Source: Longibaculum muris
GTDB lineage: Bacteria > Bacillota_I > Bacilli_A > Erysipelotrichales > Coprobacillaceae
Direction: 5' to 3'
Assembly (NCBI RefSeq): GCF_004343035.1
Contig: NZ_SMCQ01000021.1
Location: forward strand, 1-54,559
DNA length: 54,559 nt
Positions 8,108-17,429 of this stretch are shown in pieces. The position numbers and the translations under genes are program-made. How positions within the stretch are numbered: position 1 is the first letter of the stretch; every line of letters starts with the position of its first letter. The notes under the pieces were generated by a model. The model saw nothing but the letters and a program-made list of their open reading frames with translations. It was not told where the DNA came from and did no database searches.

Positions 8108-9931
8108 TTAATCCTCCTTAAATTCAACAATATCTCCAAATAATTTTAAAGCAAACTCTTGTGCCTCATTTAAATCAACATAATCTAAATCGTGTGAGTC
8201 TATATGTTTTAAAGTCAATTCATGTGGTTGTGGCAATTGACCTTTTTTCTTTAATTCAATAAAATGACTACGTATTTTTAACCAATCATCTTGTTGAACA
8301 GCAATAAATCGATATTCCTGTCCTAATATCTCAGTTAAAAATGAACTTAATTGTTTATAGTTCTTATAATAGTTAACAGCATTCACTGCAGGTTGAAATT
8401 CAAATGAAATAATCAATCCACCTGGACAAGCGGCAACTGCTGCACCATCACAAAGCATACCAGCACTTTTAGCAGTATTGAGATTAGCTAAATAACGCTT
8501 AATAATTGGCCATCTTTCTTGAATATTTTCCAGTATTTCACGTTTAGCTTGAACTAATATATTCATGATATCATCTGGATCTATCTGAATATTTTCATCT
8601 ACTTGTGATTGAACTTCTTCTTTTTGTTCAAATTCAAATGTAGGAATTTCTTCTTGTTCAATTTCCTCTTGTTCTAAGATTGGTTCAGGGATAACTTCCT
8701 CTTGAATAGAATCATCTATTATTTCTTCTGCAAGTATTTCCTCAACCGGTTCTTCAATTGGTTCAGATGCTTGAATTTCAGCAACTTTAGGTATTTCCTG
8801 TATTGGAGATTCTACCTTTGGAACAGCAACTGTTTCAACATGAATCACTTTTTCATCTTTAATCTGATTACATATTTTTAAAATAGCTAATTCAAAATAA
8901 ATAGATGGATTAATAACTTTAGAATATTTTTCACTAGCTTCCATCAATATATCTATAAATGTTAAAGCTTCTTCACAAGTTATATATGGCACAATCATGT
9001 CTAAATAAAATTTTGATAGAACAAATAAAATAGATTCATCTTGGGTATTACGATAAATAACAATATCTTTTAAAATATCAACTAAATCAAGAGTTAATCT
9101 TTTAATATCAATCCCATTCATTTTCATTTCTTCAAGCATTGAAAGAGATTTTTTCATATCTTTAGAAAGTAATATTTTAATAAAATCAATTTTATTTTCT
9201 AATGAAACAATTCCATAGATTTGATTAACATCTTGAATAGTTAAATGTTGATCATTAAAAGCTAAACATTGTTCAAGTATTGATAATGCATCACGCATTC
9301 CACCATCAGCTAATTTAGCAATCATTTCTAAAGCTTCATCATCACATTGATAATGTTCTTCAGTAATGACTTTCTTCATTCTATTAACAATATCCAACAT
9401 ACTCAATTTAGTAAAATCAAATCTTTGACATCTTGAAATAATAGTTGGAAGTATTTTGTGTGGTTCAGTTGTTGCTAAAATAAAAACAACATGTGCTGGT
9501 GGTTCTTCTAAGGTTTTTAATAACGCATTAAAAGCACCTGTAGACATCATATGAACCTCATCTATAATATAAACTTTATATTTCCCTTGAGTTGGTGCAT
9601 ATTTAACCTTTTCAATTAAACTTCTGACTTCATCAACACCATTATTACTTGCTGCATCTATTTCAATAACATCAGGATGTGATCCTAAAGTAATTTCTTT
9701 ACAATTCTCACATTCATCACATGGTTTGATATCACCAGTACAGTTAATTGCCTTAGCAAGTAATTTAGCAATTGTCGTTTTTCCAGTTCCTCTTGGTCCA
9801 CAGAATAAATATGCATGAGCAATTTTATTTTCTTCTACTGCGTGACGAAGCGTTGTAATAATATGTTCTTGCCCTGCAACATCTTCAAAACGTTGCGGAC
9901 GGTAAACTCTATATAATGTTTTGTATGCCAT
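8108..9931 (-). CDS. dnaX: DNA polymerase III gamma/tau subunit
   Basis: DnaX is the clamp-loader ATPase. The 607 residues have YRPQRFEDVAGQ, Walker A GPRGTGKTT (about 45-53), a zinc module CTGDIKPCDECENC, Walker B VYIIDEVHM and the SRC arginine finger. A Glu-rich linker of low complexity (about 370-450) precedes the C-terminal tau domain that contacts PolC. No convincing slippery frameshift signal was seen, so probably only tau is made. It leads dnaX-ebfC-recR. Confidence 0.95.
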   Translation of the reverse strand: MAYKTLYRVYRPQRFEDVAGQEHIITTLRHAVEENKIAHAYLFCGPRGTGKTTIAKLLAKAINCTGDIKPCDECENCKEITLGSHPDVIEIDAASNNGVDEVRSLIEKVKYAPTQGKYKVYIIDEVHMMSTGAFNALLKTLEEPPAHVVFILATTEPHKILPTIISRCQRFDFTKLSMLDIVNRMKKVITEEHYQCDDEALEMIAKLADGGMRDALSILEQCLAFNDQHLTIQDVNQIYGIVSLENKIDFIKILLSKDMKKSLSMLEEMKMNGIDIKRLTLDLVDILKDIVIYRNTQDESILFVLSKFYLDMIVPYITCEEALTFIDILMEASEKYSKVINPSIYFELAILKICNQIKDEKVIHVETVAVPKVESPIQEIPKVAEIQASEPIEEPVEEILAEEIIDDSIQEEVIPEPILEQEEIEQEEIPTFEFEQKEEVQSQVDENIQIDPDDIMNILVQAKREILENIQERWPIIKRYLANLNTAKSAGMLCDGAAVAACPGGLIISFEFQPAVNAVNYYKNYKQLSSFLTEILGQEYRFIAVQQDDWLKIRSHFIELKKKGQLPQPHELTLKHIDSHDLDYVDLNEAQEFALKLFGDIVEFKED

Positions 9932-9950
9932 ATAATCAACTCCTTGCTCA

Positions 9951-9956
9951 ATTATA
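9951..9956 (-). promoter_or_regulatory. Candidate -10 of the dnaX promoter
   Basis: Minus-strand TATAAT about 20 bases before the dnaX start, between the terminator of the upstream gene and the AAGGAG ribosome site. The -35 is weak. Confidence 0.35.
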
Positions 9957-9974
9957 ACATATTTTACGATAATA

Positions 9975-9998
9975 AAAAGATATCTAAAGATATCTTTT
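9975..9998 (-). terminator. Hairpin terminator after the BI-1-like gene
   Basis: AAAAGATATC, 4-base loop, GATATCTTTT, overlapping the stop codon of the BI-1-like gene. The following T run is interrupted, so it is a moderate terminator. Confidence 0.55.
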
Positions 9999-10677
9999 AA
10001 CTATTATCAGCAATAAGCATTAAAATATCTAAAAAAACATTAATGAAATCTAAATATAATAACAATGCTCCCTTCATTGCTTGGCTTTCTAATTCTTCTG
10101 GTAGACATTCTTCATAGATTCTTTGTATTGTTTTCATATCATAAAGAATCAATCCAGTAAAAATAATAAGATCAAGAATGACAATAATATGATAATAAAT
10201 TGGAACATTCATAAATAATAAAATAATATATCCAATTAATAACATAGGTAAAGCTGCTTGACAAACTTTTCCCATCGTTAAAAAATTTGTTTTTGAATAT
10301 TTTACAATTGTATAAAGTAAACCAAAATAAGCACATGTTAATGCAAAAGCTATAATAACAGCTCCAGGAGCAGTAAAATTTATCCATAATGATAATGAAA
10401 TACCATTAAGAATTGAATATATATAATAATACTTTTTAGCTGATTGATTTGATAATTGTGTCAATCTCTTAACTAAAAAATAAACCATAAAAACTTCTAT
10501 AATACTTGAAAGAATTAATAATGATAAATATATTCCATCTATAATAAATGGAATAACAATCATAACCATAAAAATAGATGATACAGTTGTTAATCCAATA
10601 CCTATAAGAACCCATTTTAATAAAGTTAATAGAAATTGCTGATATGATAATTTTTGTTGATTCCCGCTATAATCCAT
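9997..10677 (-). CDS. Bax inhibitor-1/YccA family membrane protein
   Basis: A seven-helix integral membrane protein of the BI-1 (UPF0005) family, whose bacterial members leak Ca2+/H+ in a pH-dependent way or modulate FtsH. The family signature lies at the C-terminus: LILYDMKTIQRIYEE and GALLLYLDFINVFLDILML. An ATG at 10686 abuts AGGAG, so the ATG at 10677 with a 9-base spacer is preferred, giving 226 residues. It is inserted between tadA/SRP RNA and dnaX, which are adjacent in Bacillus. The physiological role here is unknown. Confidence 0.83.
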   Translation of the reverse strand: MDYSGNQQKLSYQQFLLTLLKWVLIGIGLTTVSSIFMVMIVIPFIIDGIYLSLLILSSIIEVFMVYFLVKRLTQLSNQSAKKYYYIYSILNGISLSLWINFTAPGAVIIAFALTCAYFGLLYTIVKYSKTNFLTMGKVCQAALPMLLIGYIILLFMNVPIYYHIIVILDLIIFTGLILYDMKTIQRIYEECLPEELESQAMKGALLLYLDFINVFLDILMLIADNS

Positions 10678-10744
10678 ACTATTCATCTCCTAAAAACATT
10701 ATATATATCTTTTATAAAATGAATATTAACAACTTATGGACTTT

Positions 10745-11191
10745 TTATGAACGATTTCTTTTAGTTTTAAAATAATCTGATAATAATAAACTACACTTTT
10801 CTTCTAATATACCTGAAACAATAGTTGGATAATGATTAAATTTATGATACTGAAGATATTCAGAAATACCATGCCAACGTTGACCAACGGCACCAAAAAC
10901 AACTTTATCAATACGACTTTGTATGATTGCACCACTACACATAATACAAGGTTCAAGTGTAGAATATAAAATACAGTCATCTAGATGCCATGTTCCTAAT
11001 TTCTGACAAGCTTGTCGAATCGCTAACATTTCTGCATGCGCAGTAACATCATGCAATGTTTCTTTTTGATTAAAAGCTCGAGCTATAACTTCATTATCTT
11101 TTACAATAATAGCACCAATTGGAACTTCATCTATTTCTTTTGCTTTGATTGCCTGCTGATATGCCAACTCCATATATTTCTCATCATCCAT
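10745..11191 (-). CDS. tadA: tRNA-specific adenosine deaminase
   Basis: TadA deaminates A34 to inosine in tRNA-Arg(ACG). The 148-residue zinc deaminase has the HAE motif (AHAEMLAIRQA, about 52-62) providing the zinc histidine and catalytic glutamate, and PCIMCSGAI providing the two zinc cysteines. The C-terminal KTKRNR is basic, suited to tRNA. It is preceded by AAAGGAG, directly behind the SRP RNA gene, the same neighbourhood as Bacillus yaaJ-scr-dnaX. Confidence 0.94.
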   Translation of the reverse strand: MDDEKYMELAYQQAIKAKEIDEVPIGAIIVKDNEVIARAFNQKETLHDVTAHAEMLAIRQACQKLGTWHLDDCILYSTLEPCIMCSGAIIQSRIDKVVFGAVGQRWHGISEYLQYHKFNHYPTIVSGILEEKCSLLLSDYFKTKRNRS

Positions 11192-11204
11192 ATTGTTTTT
11201 CTCC

Positions 11205-11293
11205 TTTGAAAAAAGCCACTACACATAAACGGACATTCTTAATGCTGCTACCTTCCGGTCCTGACATGGTTCGAAGCCGCCTATTGTAATGGC
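11205..11293 (-). ncRNA. ffs: Signal recognition particle RNA (small bacterial type)
   Basis: The minus strand reads GCCATTACAATAG..GTAGTGGC, closing a long stem. The apical domain has the hallmark sequence CAGGACCGGAAGGTAGCAGC, with the GGAA tetraloop and the asymmetric/symmetric loops that bind Ffh. About 79 nt, 4.5S-like without Alu domain. The T run after GGC forms the terminator, which runs into the tadA SD. Confidence 0.95.
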
Positions 11294-11300
11294 AAAATCT

Positions 11301-11328
11301 ATTATATCATATTTCATCAACAAATCAA
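11301..11328 (-). promoter_or_regulatory. SRP RNA promoter
   Basis: Minus-strand TTGATT, 16 bp, TGATATAAT (extended -10). The predicted start falls at the first base of the SRP RNA. The -35 overlaps the stop codon of the DltD-like gene. Confidence 0.8.
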
Positions 11329-12314
11329 TAAGCTAATTTATTCTTTTTCATAAACATTTCATAATCTTTATTCCATTGTTCATAATGTGGGTCATGACGA
11401 TAGTCATTTAATGTATAATTGTCTTTTAAATACTGTCCTATATACTTAGTCATTTTTGTTGCCCCACTATAATTTAAATGATTACCACCATCACGGGTAT
11501 CTGTCATCCAATTAAAGCCTGTATTATATTGATCAGTATTAAAATCTATAAATGGAATTTGATAACGGTTAGCGACTTTTTCGATTGTTTGATGTCTTTT
11601 TAAAGTTGCTGTAGTTGCTGATGGATACCATACTAATAGAACTTTTGTTTGATGATCACTAGCTAATTGCATAAATTTATCTAAATATAATTGAGTTGTT
11701 ACTGATAAAGCAGAAGAACGATTTTCTTTCATATATTTATATCCTGTGGGATGTGATTGAATATTGTTATGGTAAATATAACCTTTAGAAATCATTCTAT
11801 CCTTATATTTAACTTTTAAATTCTTAAAATCTTTATGACTCATACTTTTCCAACGACTATGATATTCAAATAAAGGAAAATTATATTTTAACACATTATT
11901 AATTACTTCATCCAAATCATCAGCATCACCTTTAGAAAATAATTCATCCACCTCTAAAATAACAACTTCAGGTCTTTGATTCTTATAGACTTCTTTTAAC
12001 AAATAATAAGCACTAAAAATATTTTGTGATGGTTCTCCTGAAACATATGCAGTTATTCCATGATTATTCCATAACTGCAAAGGATTCATGGCACTATACA
12101 AGTCACTATTACCAATAGCTAAAACCTCAATTGAATGAGCTTTCTCACCATAAAATCCTCTTGCATTTTCATATTTAATTCCACTTCTTTTATTGTTGTT
12201 TTTAGGTAAAAATATAGGAGATAAACAATTTAACAAAACAACACAAATCAATAAAAAGATAACAATTTTAGATATTTCTTTTAAACGATTATTTAGATTA
12301 TTGCTTTTATCCAT
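11325..12314 (-). CDS. DltD-like SGNH-fold envelope protein
   Basis: In Dlt systems DltD is a membrane-anchored extracytoplasmic SGNH-fold protein that transfers D-alanine from the MBOAT side to teichoic acid. The 329 residues have one N-terminal membrane anchor (about 16-34), then VLAIGNSDLYSAMNP, where GNSD is the block I serine motif, and near the end DGGNHLNYSGA with the Asp/His pair. It is shorter than typical DltD (about 400). It is last in the A-C-B-D operon and has AGGAGGTG ahead of the start. The true acceptor polymer cannot be told from sequence. Confidence 0.7.
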   Translation of the reverse strand: MDKSNNLNNRLKEISKIVIFLLICVVLLNCLSPIFLPKNNNKRSGIKYENARGFYGEKAHSIEVLAIGNSDLYSAMNPLQLWNNHGITAYVSGEPSQNIFSAYYLLKEVYKNQRPEVVILEVDELFSKGDADDLDEVINNVLKYNFPLFEYHSRWKSMSHKDFKNLKVKYKDRMISKGYIYHNNIQSHPTGYKYMKENRSSALSVTTQLYLDKFMQLASDHQTKVLLVWYPSATTATLKRHQTIEKVANRYQIPFIDFNTDQYNTGFNWMTDTRDGGNHLNYSGATKMTKYIGQYLKDNYTLNDYRHDPHYEQWNKDYEMFMKKNKLAY

Positions 12315-12326
12315 TATTTACACCTC

Positions 12327-13907
12327 CTAAAACTGTGCATAGATAAAACTAACAATATCATACCCTCTACCATAAGCACCAAATATAATAACAACAAATA
12401 AACTTGTTAAATAAAAACTCCATCTAGGTACAATATTCCATTTACTAATACTTTCTCTAATATGAATCCCTTTTTCTTTAATTAAACTCATAATAAAAAC
12501 AACAAGTGTTCCAATTAATATAATACTAACATCTGCTACACTTAATCCCAAATGTGCAATAACACTCAAATCTAAATGAAAGTTTTGAAAACAAGATATA
12601 AACATATGATATGCTGCTGATAATGTATCAGCTCTAAAAATAAGCATACCTATATTAACAATGAAAACAGTTCTCAATATCTGAAAAAATTTAAAATAAG
12701 TTTTTTCTTTTTGAATATGTAATGCCTCTAATATTTTATGAAACACAGGTTCCATAAACATTCCAATAACCATTAAAATATAATAATACATTCCATACAT
12801 GACATATTTCATACTTGCCCCATGCCATAGTCCATTACAAATCCAAACAAAAAATAAAGCTGTTGTTGCTGGTAATAACTTAGAAAAATACTCATTACAA
12901 TGATTTTTTACAAAATGATTAAATTTCTTAAAAGCTCCAGATAAAGAAACACTATAAAAAACATAATCTCTTAACCATGCTCCTAAAGTGATATGCCATT
13001 TTTGCCAAAATTCATTAATACTCTTAGAAAAGAATGGCTGTTTAAAGTTTTCTGGTAATTCTACACTAAAGATTTGTGCACTACCTCTTACAATATCCAT
13101 AGCTCCTGAAAACTCTGTATAAAGTTGAATTGTATAAAAAATAATTGCAATAACAACACTTAATCCTGAAAATTTCATATAATCATTAAAAACATAATTA
13201 ACTAACATATTAGCTCTATCAGCAATCACAATCTTTTTAAACATACCCCATAAAATTAACTGACATCCTTGTGTTAAATTAACATAATTAAATTCATGTC
13301 CTTCATATAATTGATAAGCAACTTGATCATATCTTGTAATCGGACCTTCAACAATTGTTGGAAAGAAAGTTAAATATAACGAAACTCTACCAAAATGATA
13401 ATCTGCTTTATATTTTCCTCTATAAACATCAATAACATAACTTACTGCTTGTAATGTATAGAAGGAAATACCTAATGGTAAAAAGAGTTTTAACATTGGA
13501 ATTTCCATATGTAATTGATTGAATAGAGTAATATTAAGAACATCAGCAAAGAAATTAAAATACTTTAAGAATACTAATGTTCCAACATTAATCAATAACA
13601 TCAAAACAATAACCATTTTCTTTTGCCATAATATCTTTTCTTTAAATTCTTTCTTTTGTTGTCTATCCATTAATTTTTTAACACTGGTAAATAACTCATT
13701 AATTTTATCTATCCATATAGCACCTAAATAAGCAGATAATGATGTTAATAATATAAAGACAATTAACCAAATACGACTAGCTGCCATATAATAAATATAA
13801 CTTGCTGCTAATAGAACCGTCCATTTATACTTTTTAGGAAAGATTGTATACAACAAAAATGTCATTCCTAAAAATAGAACTAAATAGACATAAGATGTAT
13901 AAACCAT
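12327..13907 (-). CDS. MBOAT O-acyltransferase (DltB-like) with DltX-like C-terminal motif
   Basis: DltB-type MBOATs move an acyl group from the carrier protein across the membrane. The 526-residue polytopic protein has the family core QKWHITLGAWLRDYVFYS and the catalytic histidine motif ICNGLWHGASMKY, plus PEFSGAMDIVRG-like segments of AlgI/DltB. It ends SFIYAQF. FIYxxF at the extreme C-terminus resembles the conserved tail of the small DltX peptide, and no separate dltX was found in this operon. Start follows the carrier gene stop by 2 bases. D-alanine is the likely but unproven acyl group. Confidence 0.8.
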   Translation of the reverse strand: MVYTSYVYLVLFLGMTFLLYTIFPKKYKWTVLLAASYIYYMAASRIWLIVFILLTSLSAYLGAIWIDKINELFTSVKKLMDRQQKKEFKEKILWQKKMVIVLMLLINVGTLVFLKYFNFFADVLNITLFNQLHMEIPMLKLFLPLGISFYTLQAVSYVIDVYRGKYKADYHFGRVSLYLTFFPTIVEGPITRYDQVAYQLYEGHEFNYVNLTQGCQLILWGMFKKIVIADRANMLVNYVFNDYMKFSGLSVVIAIIFYTIQLYTEFSGAMDIVRGSAQIFSVELPENFKQPFFSKSINEFWQKWHITLGAWLRDYVFYSVSLSGAFKKFNHFVKNHCNEYFSKLLPATTALFFVWICNGLWHGASMKYVMYGMYYYILMVIGMFMEPVFHKILEALHIQKEKTYFKFFQILRTVFIVNIGMLIFRADTLSAAYHMFISCFQNFHLDLSVIAHLGLSVADVSIILIGTLVVFIMSLIKEKGIHIRESISKWNIVPRWSFYLTSLFVVIIFGAYGRGYDIVSFIYAQF

Positions 13908-13909
13908 AA

Positions 13910-14137
13910 CTAATCTTCTTGTAAACGTGTAATTAAAGCATACATTGCTTCAATAGATTGAAAATTTTCAGGTAATATATCTAGTGGTGTTATTTCAATA
14001 TCAAACTCATCATTTAATTCAACAGTTAAATTCATAACATCTAAAGAATCTAAAATTCTATCATCAATTAAATTCTTTTCATTTTCAAAATCAACCCCTG
14101 GTTTTAATCCTTTTAAAATATCTAATAATTCTTCCAT
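13910..14137 (-). CDS. Acyl (D-alanyl) carrier protein, DltC-like
   Basis: A 75-residue phosphopantetheine carrier protein. ILDSLDVMNL contains the serine that receives 4'-phosphopantetheine. The frame is open to 14161, but AAGGAGG lies 8 bases before the ATG at 14137, so MEELLDILKG is the likely N-terminus. It lies between the adenylation enzyme and the MBOAT gene; canonical dlt operons place the carrier after dltB. Confidence 0.82.
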   Translation of the reverse strand: MEELLDILKGLKPGVDFENEKNLIDDRILDSLDVMNLTVELNDEFDIEITPLDILPENFQSIEAMYALITRLQED

Positions 14138-14150
14138 TCTTATTTCCTCC

Positions 14151-15650
14151 TTAATCTTCATAATGGTTCTTTAACCATTTTCTATCAATTTTTCCATTTT
14201 GATTATATGGCATGATTTTCTTTTTAATAATAACATTAGGATACATATAGCTTGGAATTTTATTCTTAATTCCTTCCATTATCTCTTGGTCATTCATCTT
14301 ACCAGTATAAATCAAAACAATCTTATCTTTTCCTTCATCAAAAATAACAGCACAAGCTTGAATTTTTTCTAATGCATTAACAGCTGCCTCTATTTCTCCT
14401 AATTCAATACGATATCCCATATGTTTAATTTGAAAATCTTTACGTGTTATATAAATCAATTCATCAAATTCATTATATTTCACTAAATCTCCAGTTCGAT
14501 ATATAATTTCAGGATATGCCTGATTCAAAGGATTTTGCATAAATGCTTCTTTCGTCTTTTCCTCATTATTATAATAACCTAAAGCTAAAAATGAACCTCG
14601 GACGCAAAGCTCTCCTTCACTATGATCAGTCACTTCTTGATTATTTTCATCTAATAAAAAGACATCACAATTATTACAAGCTTTACCTATTGGTAAAACT
14701 TCATCATCTTTAAATTCTCTATCAACGATATAATAAGTACAAATATCAGTTGTTTCTGTTGGTCCAAATAAATTAGCATACATGGCATCAGGAATTTTCT
14801 TTATCCAGTAATTTAATTGTTTTGTTGGCATAACTTCTCCAGCAAATAAGACTTTATTCACATACTCTAATGCTAAATAATCTAATACTTTAAGATTAGC
14901 AATGATACATAAAGCAGATGGAACCCAATAAATGGTATTTACTTTCTTTTCATTCATATATTCTATTAATTTAATAGGAAATGAAAATAACTTTTTCGGC
15001 AAAATATGAAGTGTTGCTCCAGAGATAATAGTGCTAAAGACATCAGAAACTGACATACTAAAATAAAATGGTGTTTGACTTCCAAATTGAGTTTCTTCAT
15101 TAATATCAAATGTGTCTTTATACCATGAAGCATAATTTATAACATTGCGATGAGAAACAACTGCGCCTTTAGGTACACCTGTTGAACCAGATGTAAATAA
15201 AGCATAGAGTGGATCTGTATCTATCATTTGATTTCTAACTTGATCTAATGCAACTTGATTAATTTTAGTAGTCATTAAATCTTCGTAAAAATAGACTTTA
15301 TGATGTAAACTTAATGCTAATTCTTGATGTGCATAATCAGAAATTAAAGCAATTGGTTCCAAAGTTTCAAATATTTTTTCAATTCTATCTTTTGGCATAT
15401 AACAATCAATAACAACGTAAAAATTTCCACTATAAACAACCCCAAAGAATCCAGTTAAACTTTCTACGTTTTTATCCATTAAAACTGCTATAGGTTTTCG
15501 CTTTGCTTTTAATTCTAACAATGCTGTTCCTATCTTTTTAGAACATTCTACACAACTTCCATAAGTCATTTCATGATTTTCATCAGTAAATGCAACTTTT
15601 GTAAAATATTGTTGTGCTGATTTTTCTAAATATTCAAGAATATTCTTCAT
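14151..15650 (-). CDS. DltA-like amino-acid adenylating ligase
   Basis: A 499-residue AMP-forming ligase of the ANL superfamily that should charge the neighbouring carrier protein, probably with D-alanine. It shows the P-loop LFTSGSTGVPKGAVVSH, NLFGPTETT, YRTGDLVKY, and the C-terminal catalytic lysine in NQNGKIDRKWL. It heads the ligase-carrier-MBOAT-SGNH operon. Standard DltA proteins are of similar length, but substrate choice cannot be read with certainty, so the symbol is withheld. Confidence 0.78.
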   Translation of the reverse strand: MKNILEYLEKSAQQYFTKVAFTDENHEMTYGSCVECSKKIGTALLELKAKRKPIAVLMDKNVESLTGFFGVVYSGNFYVVIDCYMPKDRIEKIFETLEPIALISDYAHQELALSLHHKVYFYEDLMTTKINQVALDQVRNQMIDTDPLYALFTSGSTGVPKGAVVSHRNVINYASWYKDTFDINEETQFGSQTPFYFSMSVSDVFSTIISGATLHILPKKLFSFPIKLIEYMNEKKVNTIYWVPSALCIIANLKVLDYLALEYVNKVLFAGEVMPTKQLNYWIKKIPDAMYANLFGPTETTDICTYYIVDREFKDDEVLPIGKACNNCDVFLLDENNQEVTDHSEGELCVRGSFLALGYYNNEEKTKEAFMQNPLNQAYPEIIYRTGDLVKYNEFDELIYITRKDFQIKHMGYRIELGEIEAAVNALEKIQACAVIFDEGKDKIVLIYTGKMNDQEIMEGIKNKIPSYMYPNVIIKKKIMPYNQNGKIDRKWLKNHYED

Positions 15651-15754
15651 AAAATATCCCCTTCCTTCTTTTTCTTACACATTTTAACAAATTATTATGG
15701 ATAACCTATGAAAAATATGTGTAATTTTTGTGTATATAAAACGAAAGATTTTTT

Positions 15755-15786
15755 AAAGAAAAAAAATGAGTCTTTCGACTCATTTT
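15755..15786 (-). terminator. serS terminator
   Basis: Minus-strand AAAATGAGTC, GAAA loop, GACTCATTTT followed by T7; it overlaps the serS stop codon. Confidence 0.85.
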
Positions 15787-17062
15787 AAGAAATTTTATCT
15801 TTTCCACCCATATATGGACGTAAAACTTCAGGAATACTAATTGTTCCATCTTCATTATAATTATTTTCAATGAATGCTATTAATGCTCTGGTACTAGCAA
15901 GTACTGTATTATTAAGTGTAGCTACATAATATGTTCCTTGTTCACCTTTTGTACGAATACCTAAACGTCTTGCTTGAGCATCTCCTAAAGTAGAACATGA
16001 TCCAACTTCAAAATATTTTTGTTGACGAGGAGACCATGCTTCAACATCACAAGATTTTTCTTTTAAATCAGCTAAATCACCACTACAACATTCAAGTGTT
16101 CTCACTGGAATATCTAGGCTTCTAAATAATTCTACTGTATATGACCACATCTTATCATACCATTCCATAGCATTTTCAGGTTTACATAAAACAACCATTT
16201 CTTGTTTTTCAAATTGATGAACACGATAAATACCACGTTCTTCAATACCATGAGCTCCAACTTCTTTTCTAAAACATGGAGAATAAGAAGTCATTGTAAT
16301 AGGTAAATCTTCTTCTTTAACAATTTGATCTTTAAATTTACCAATCATACTATGTTCACTAGTACCGATTAAATATAAATCTTCTCCTTCAATTTTATAC
16401 ATCATTGCATCCATTTCTTCAAAAGACATAACACCAGTCACAACATCACTTCTAATCATAAATGGTGGGATACAATAAGTAAATCCTTTATCAATCATAA
16501 AATCTCTAGCATAAGAAATCATAGCTGAAGATAAACGAGCAATATCTCCCATTAAATAATAGAATCCATTACCACTTGTTCTACCACTTGCATCCTTATC
16601 TAATCCATTAAACTTAGCAATAATATCAGCATGATAAGGAATTTCATAATCAGGTACAACTGGTTCGCCATATTTTTGAATTTCTACATTTTCACTATCA
16701 TCTTTACCAACTGGAACAGAAGGATCAATAAAGTTAGGAATTTTCATCATAACTTCTTTTAATTTAGATCCAAGTTCAGCTTCTTTTTCTTCTAATTGTT
16801 TTAAAGTTTCAGCCATTTCACTGACTTTTTTCTTATTAGCTTCAGCTAATTCTTTTTTTCCTTCACGCATAAATTGTCCAATTTCTTTTGATAATTTATT
16901 ACGCATAGCACGAAGTTCACTTGCTTTTGTTAGTGTTTCACGATAAAGCTTATCTAATTGTGCAGCTTCATCAACTAAATGTAAACGATCATGTTGGAAC
17001 TTCTTTTTCATGTTTTCTTTCACTGCTTCAGGATTTTCTCTTAATTTTGCAATATCAATCAT
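15785..17062 (-). CDS. serS: Seryl-tRNA synthetase
   Basis: A class II synthetase charging tRNA-Ser. The 425 residues begin with the long antiparallel coiled coil (about 1-110) that grips the long variable arm. The catalytic domain has motif 2 FRKEVGAHGIEERGIYRVHQF and motif 3 NNTVLASTRALIAFIEN. AAGGAG precedes the ATG by 8 bases. A T-box leader controls it. It lies upstream of the dlt, SRP and dnaX genes, in the oriC-left position it also has in Bacillus. Confidence 0.97.
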   Translation of the reverse strand: MIDIAKLRENPEAVKENMKKKFQHDRLHLVDEAAQLDKLYRETLTKASELRAMRNKLSKEIGQFMREGKKELAEANKKKVSEMAETLKQLEEKEAELGSKLKEVMMKIPNFIDPSVPVGKDDSENVEIQKYGEPVVPDYEIPYHADIIAKFNGLDKDASGRTSGNGFYYLMGDIARLSSAMISYARDFMIDKGFTYCIPPFMIRSDVVTGVMSFEEMDAMMYKIEGEDLYLIGTSEHSMIGKFKDQIVKEEDLPITMTSYSPCFRKEVGAHGIEERGIYRVHQFEKQEMVVLCKPENAMEWYDKMWSYTVELFRSLDIPVRTLECCSGDLADLKEKSCDVEAWSPRQQKYFEVGSCSTLGDAQARRLGIRTKGEQGTYYVATLNNTVLASTRALIAFIENNYNEDGTISIPEVLRPYMGGKDKIS

Positions 17063-17084
17063 CTTTCATTCTCCTTTTCTTGAT

Positions 17085-17292
17085 AAAATAAAAACACCAT
17101 TACAAGGGACGAATATATCGTGGTGCCACCCTATTTCATATCTATCTGATATCTTTATATGAGATAACGGATCATCCGGAAGTGATTAGCTTCTCTTGTT
17201 GGTAGATTTCAATATGTCATCATGCTGATTTACACCATCCATCAGCTCTCTTTGATGATTTCATATTTACTTAGTCAACGCATCGATTTAAC
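17085..17292 (-). promoter_or_regulatory. T-box riboswitch of serS
   Basis: Minus strand carries the T-box sequence AGGGTGGCACCACG (around 17119-17132), complementary to the tRNA acceptor end. It is followed by a terminator hairpin (CACCA..TGGTG plus T5). Stem I features (AGAGAGCTGATGGATGGTG.. and GAAATCTACC) lie upstream. The likely specifier codon is TCT (17204-17206), serine. Uncharged tRNA-Ser should favour antitermination. Confidence 0.92.
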
Positions 17293-17298
17293 ACAATG

Positions 17299-17326
17299 AT
17301 TATACCACAACACTATCTAAGTTCAA
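17299..17326 (-). promoter_or_regulatory. serS promoter
   Basis: Minus-strand TTGAAC, 16 bp, TATAAT directly upstream of the T-box leader. Confidence 0.78.
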
Positions 17327-17429
17327 ACATCTTTTTTATTATTCATTTGATTTTGTTAAATGTTTGCTTATTGTAAATTTTATATAATCAGTATATAATA
17401 TATATGAAAATATTTCATAAATTTCTTCT

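Noticed and set aside
8580-8900. Possible dnaX programmed frameshift
   Set aside because: No A-AAA-AAG type slippery heptamer with a following hairpin was found near the linker.
15660-15745. DnaA-box-like sequences upstream of the dlt operon (ATATACACA, TTATCCATA)
   Set aside because: Each has at least one mismatch in an A/T-rich spacer; no cluster of perfect boxes.
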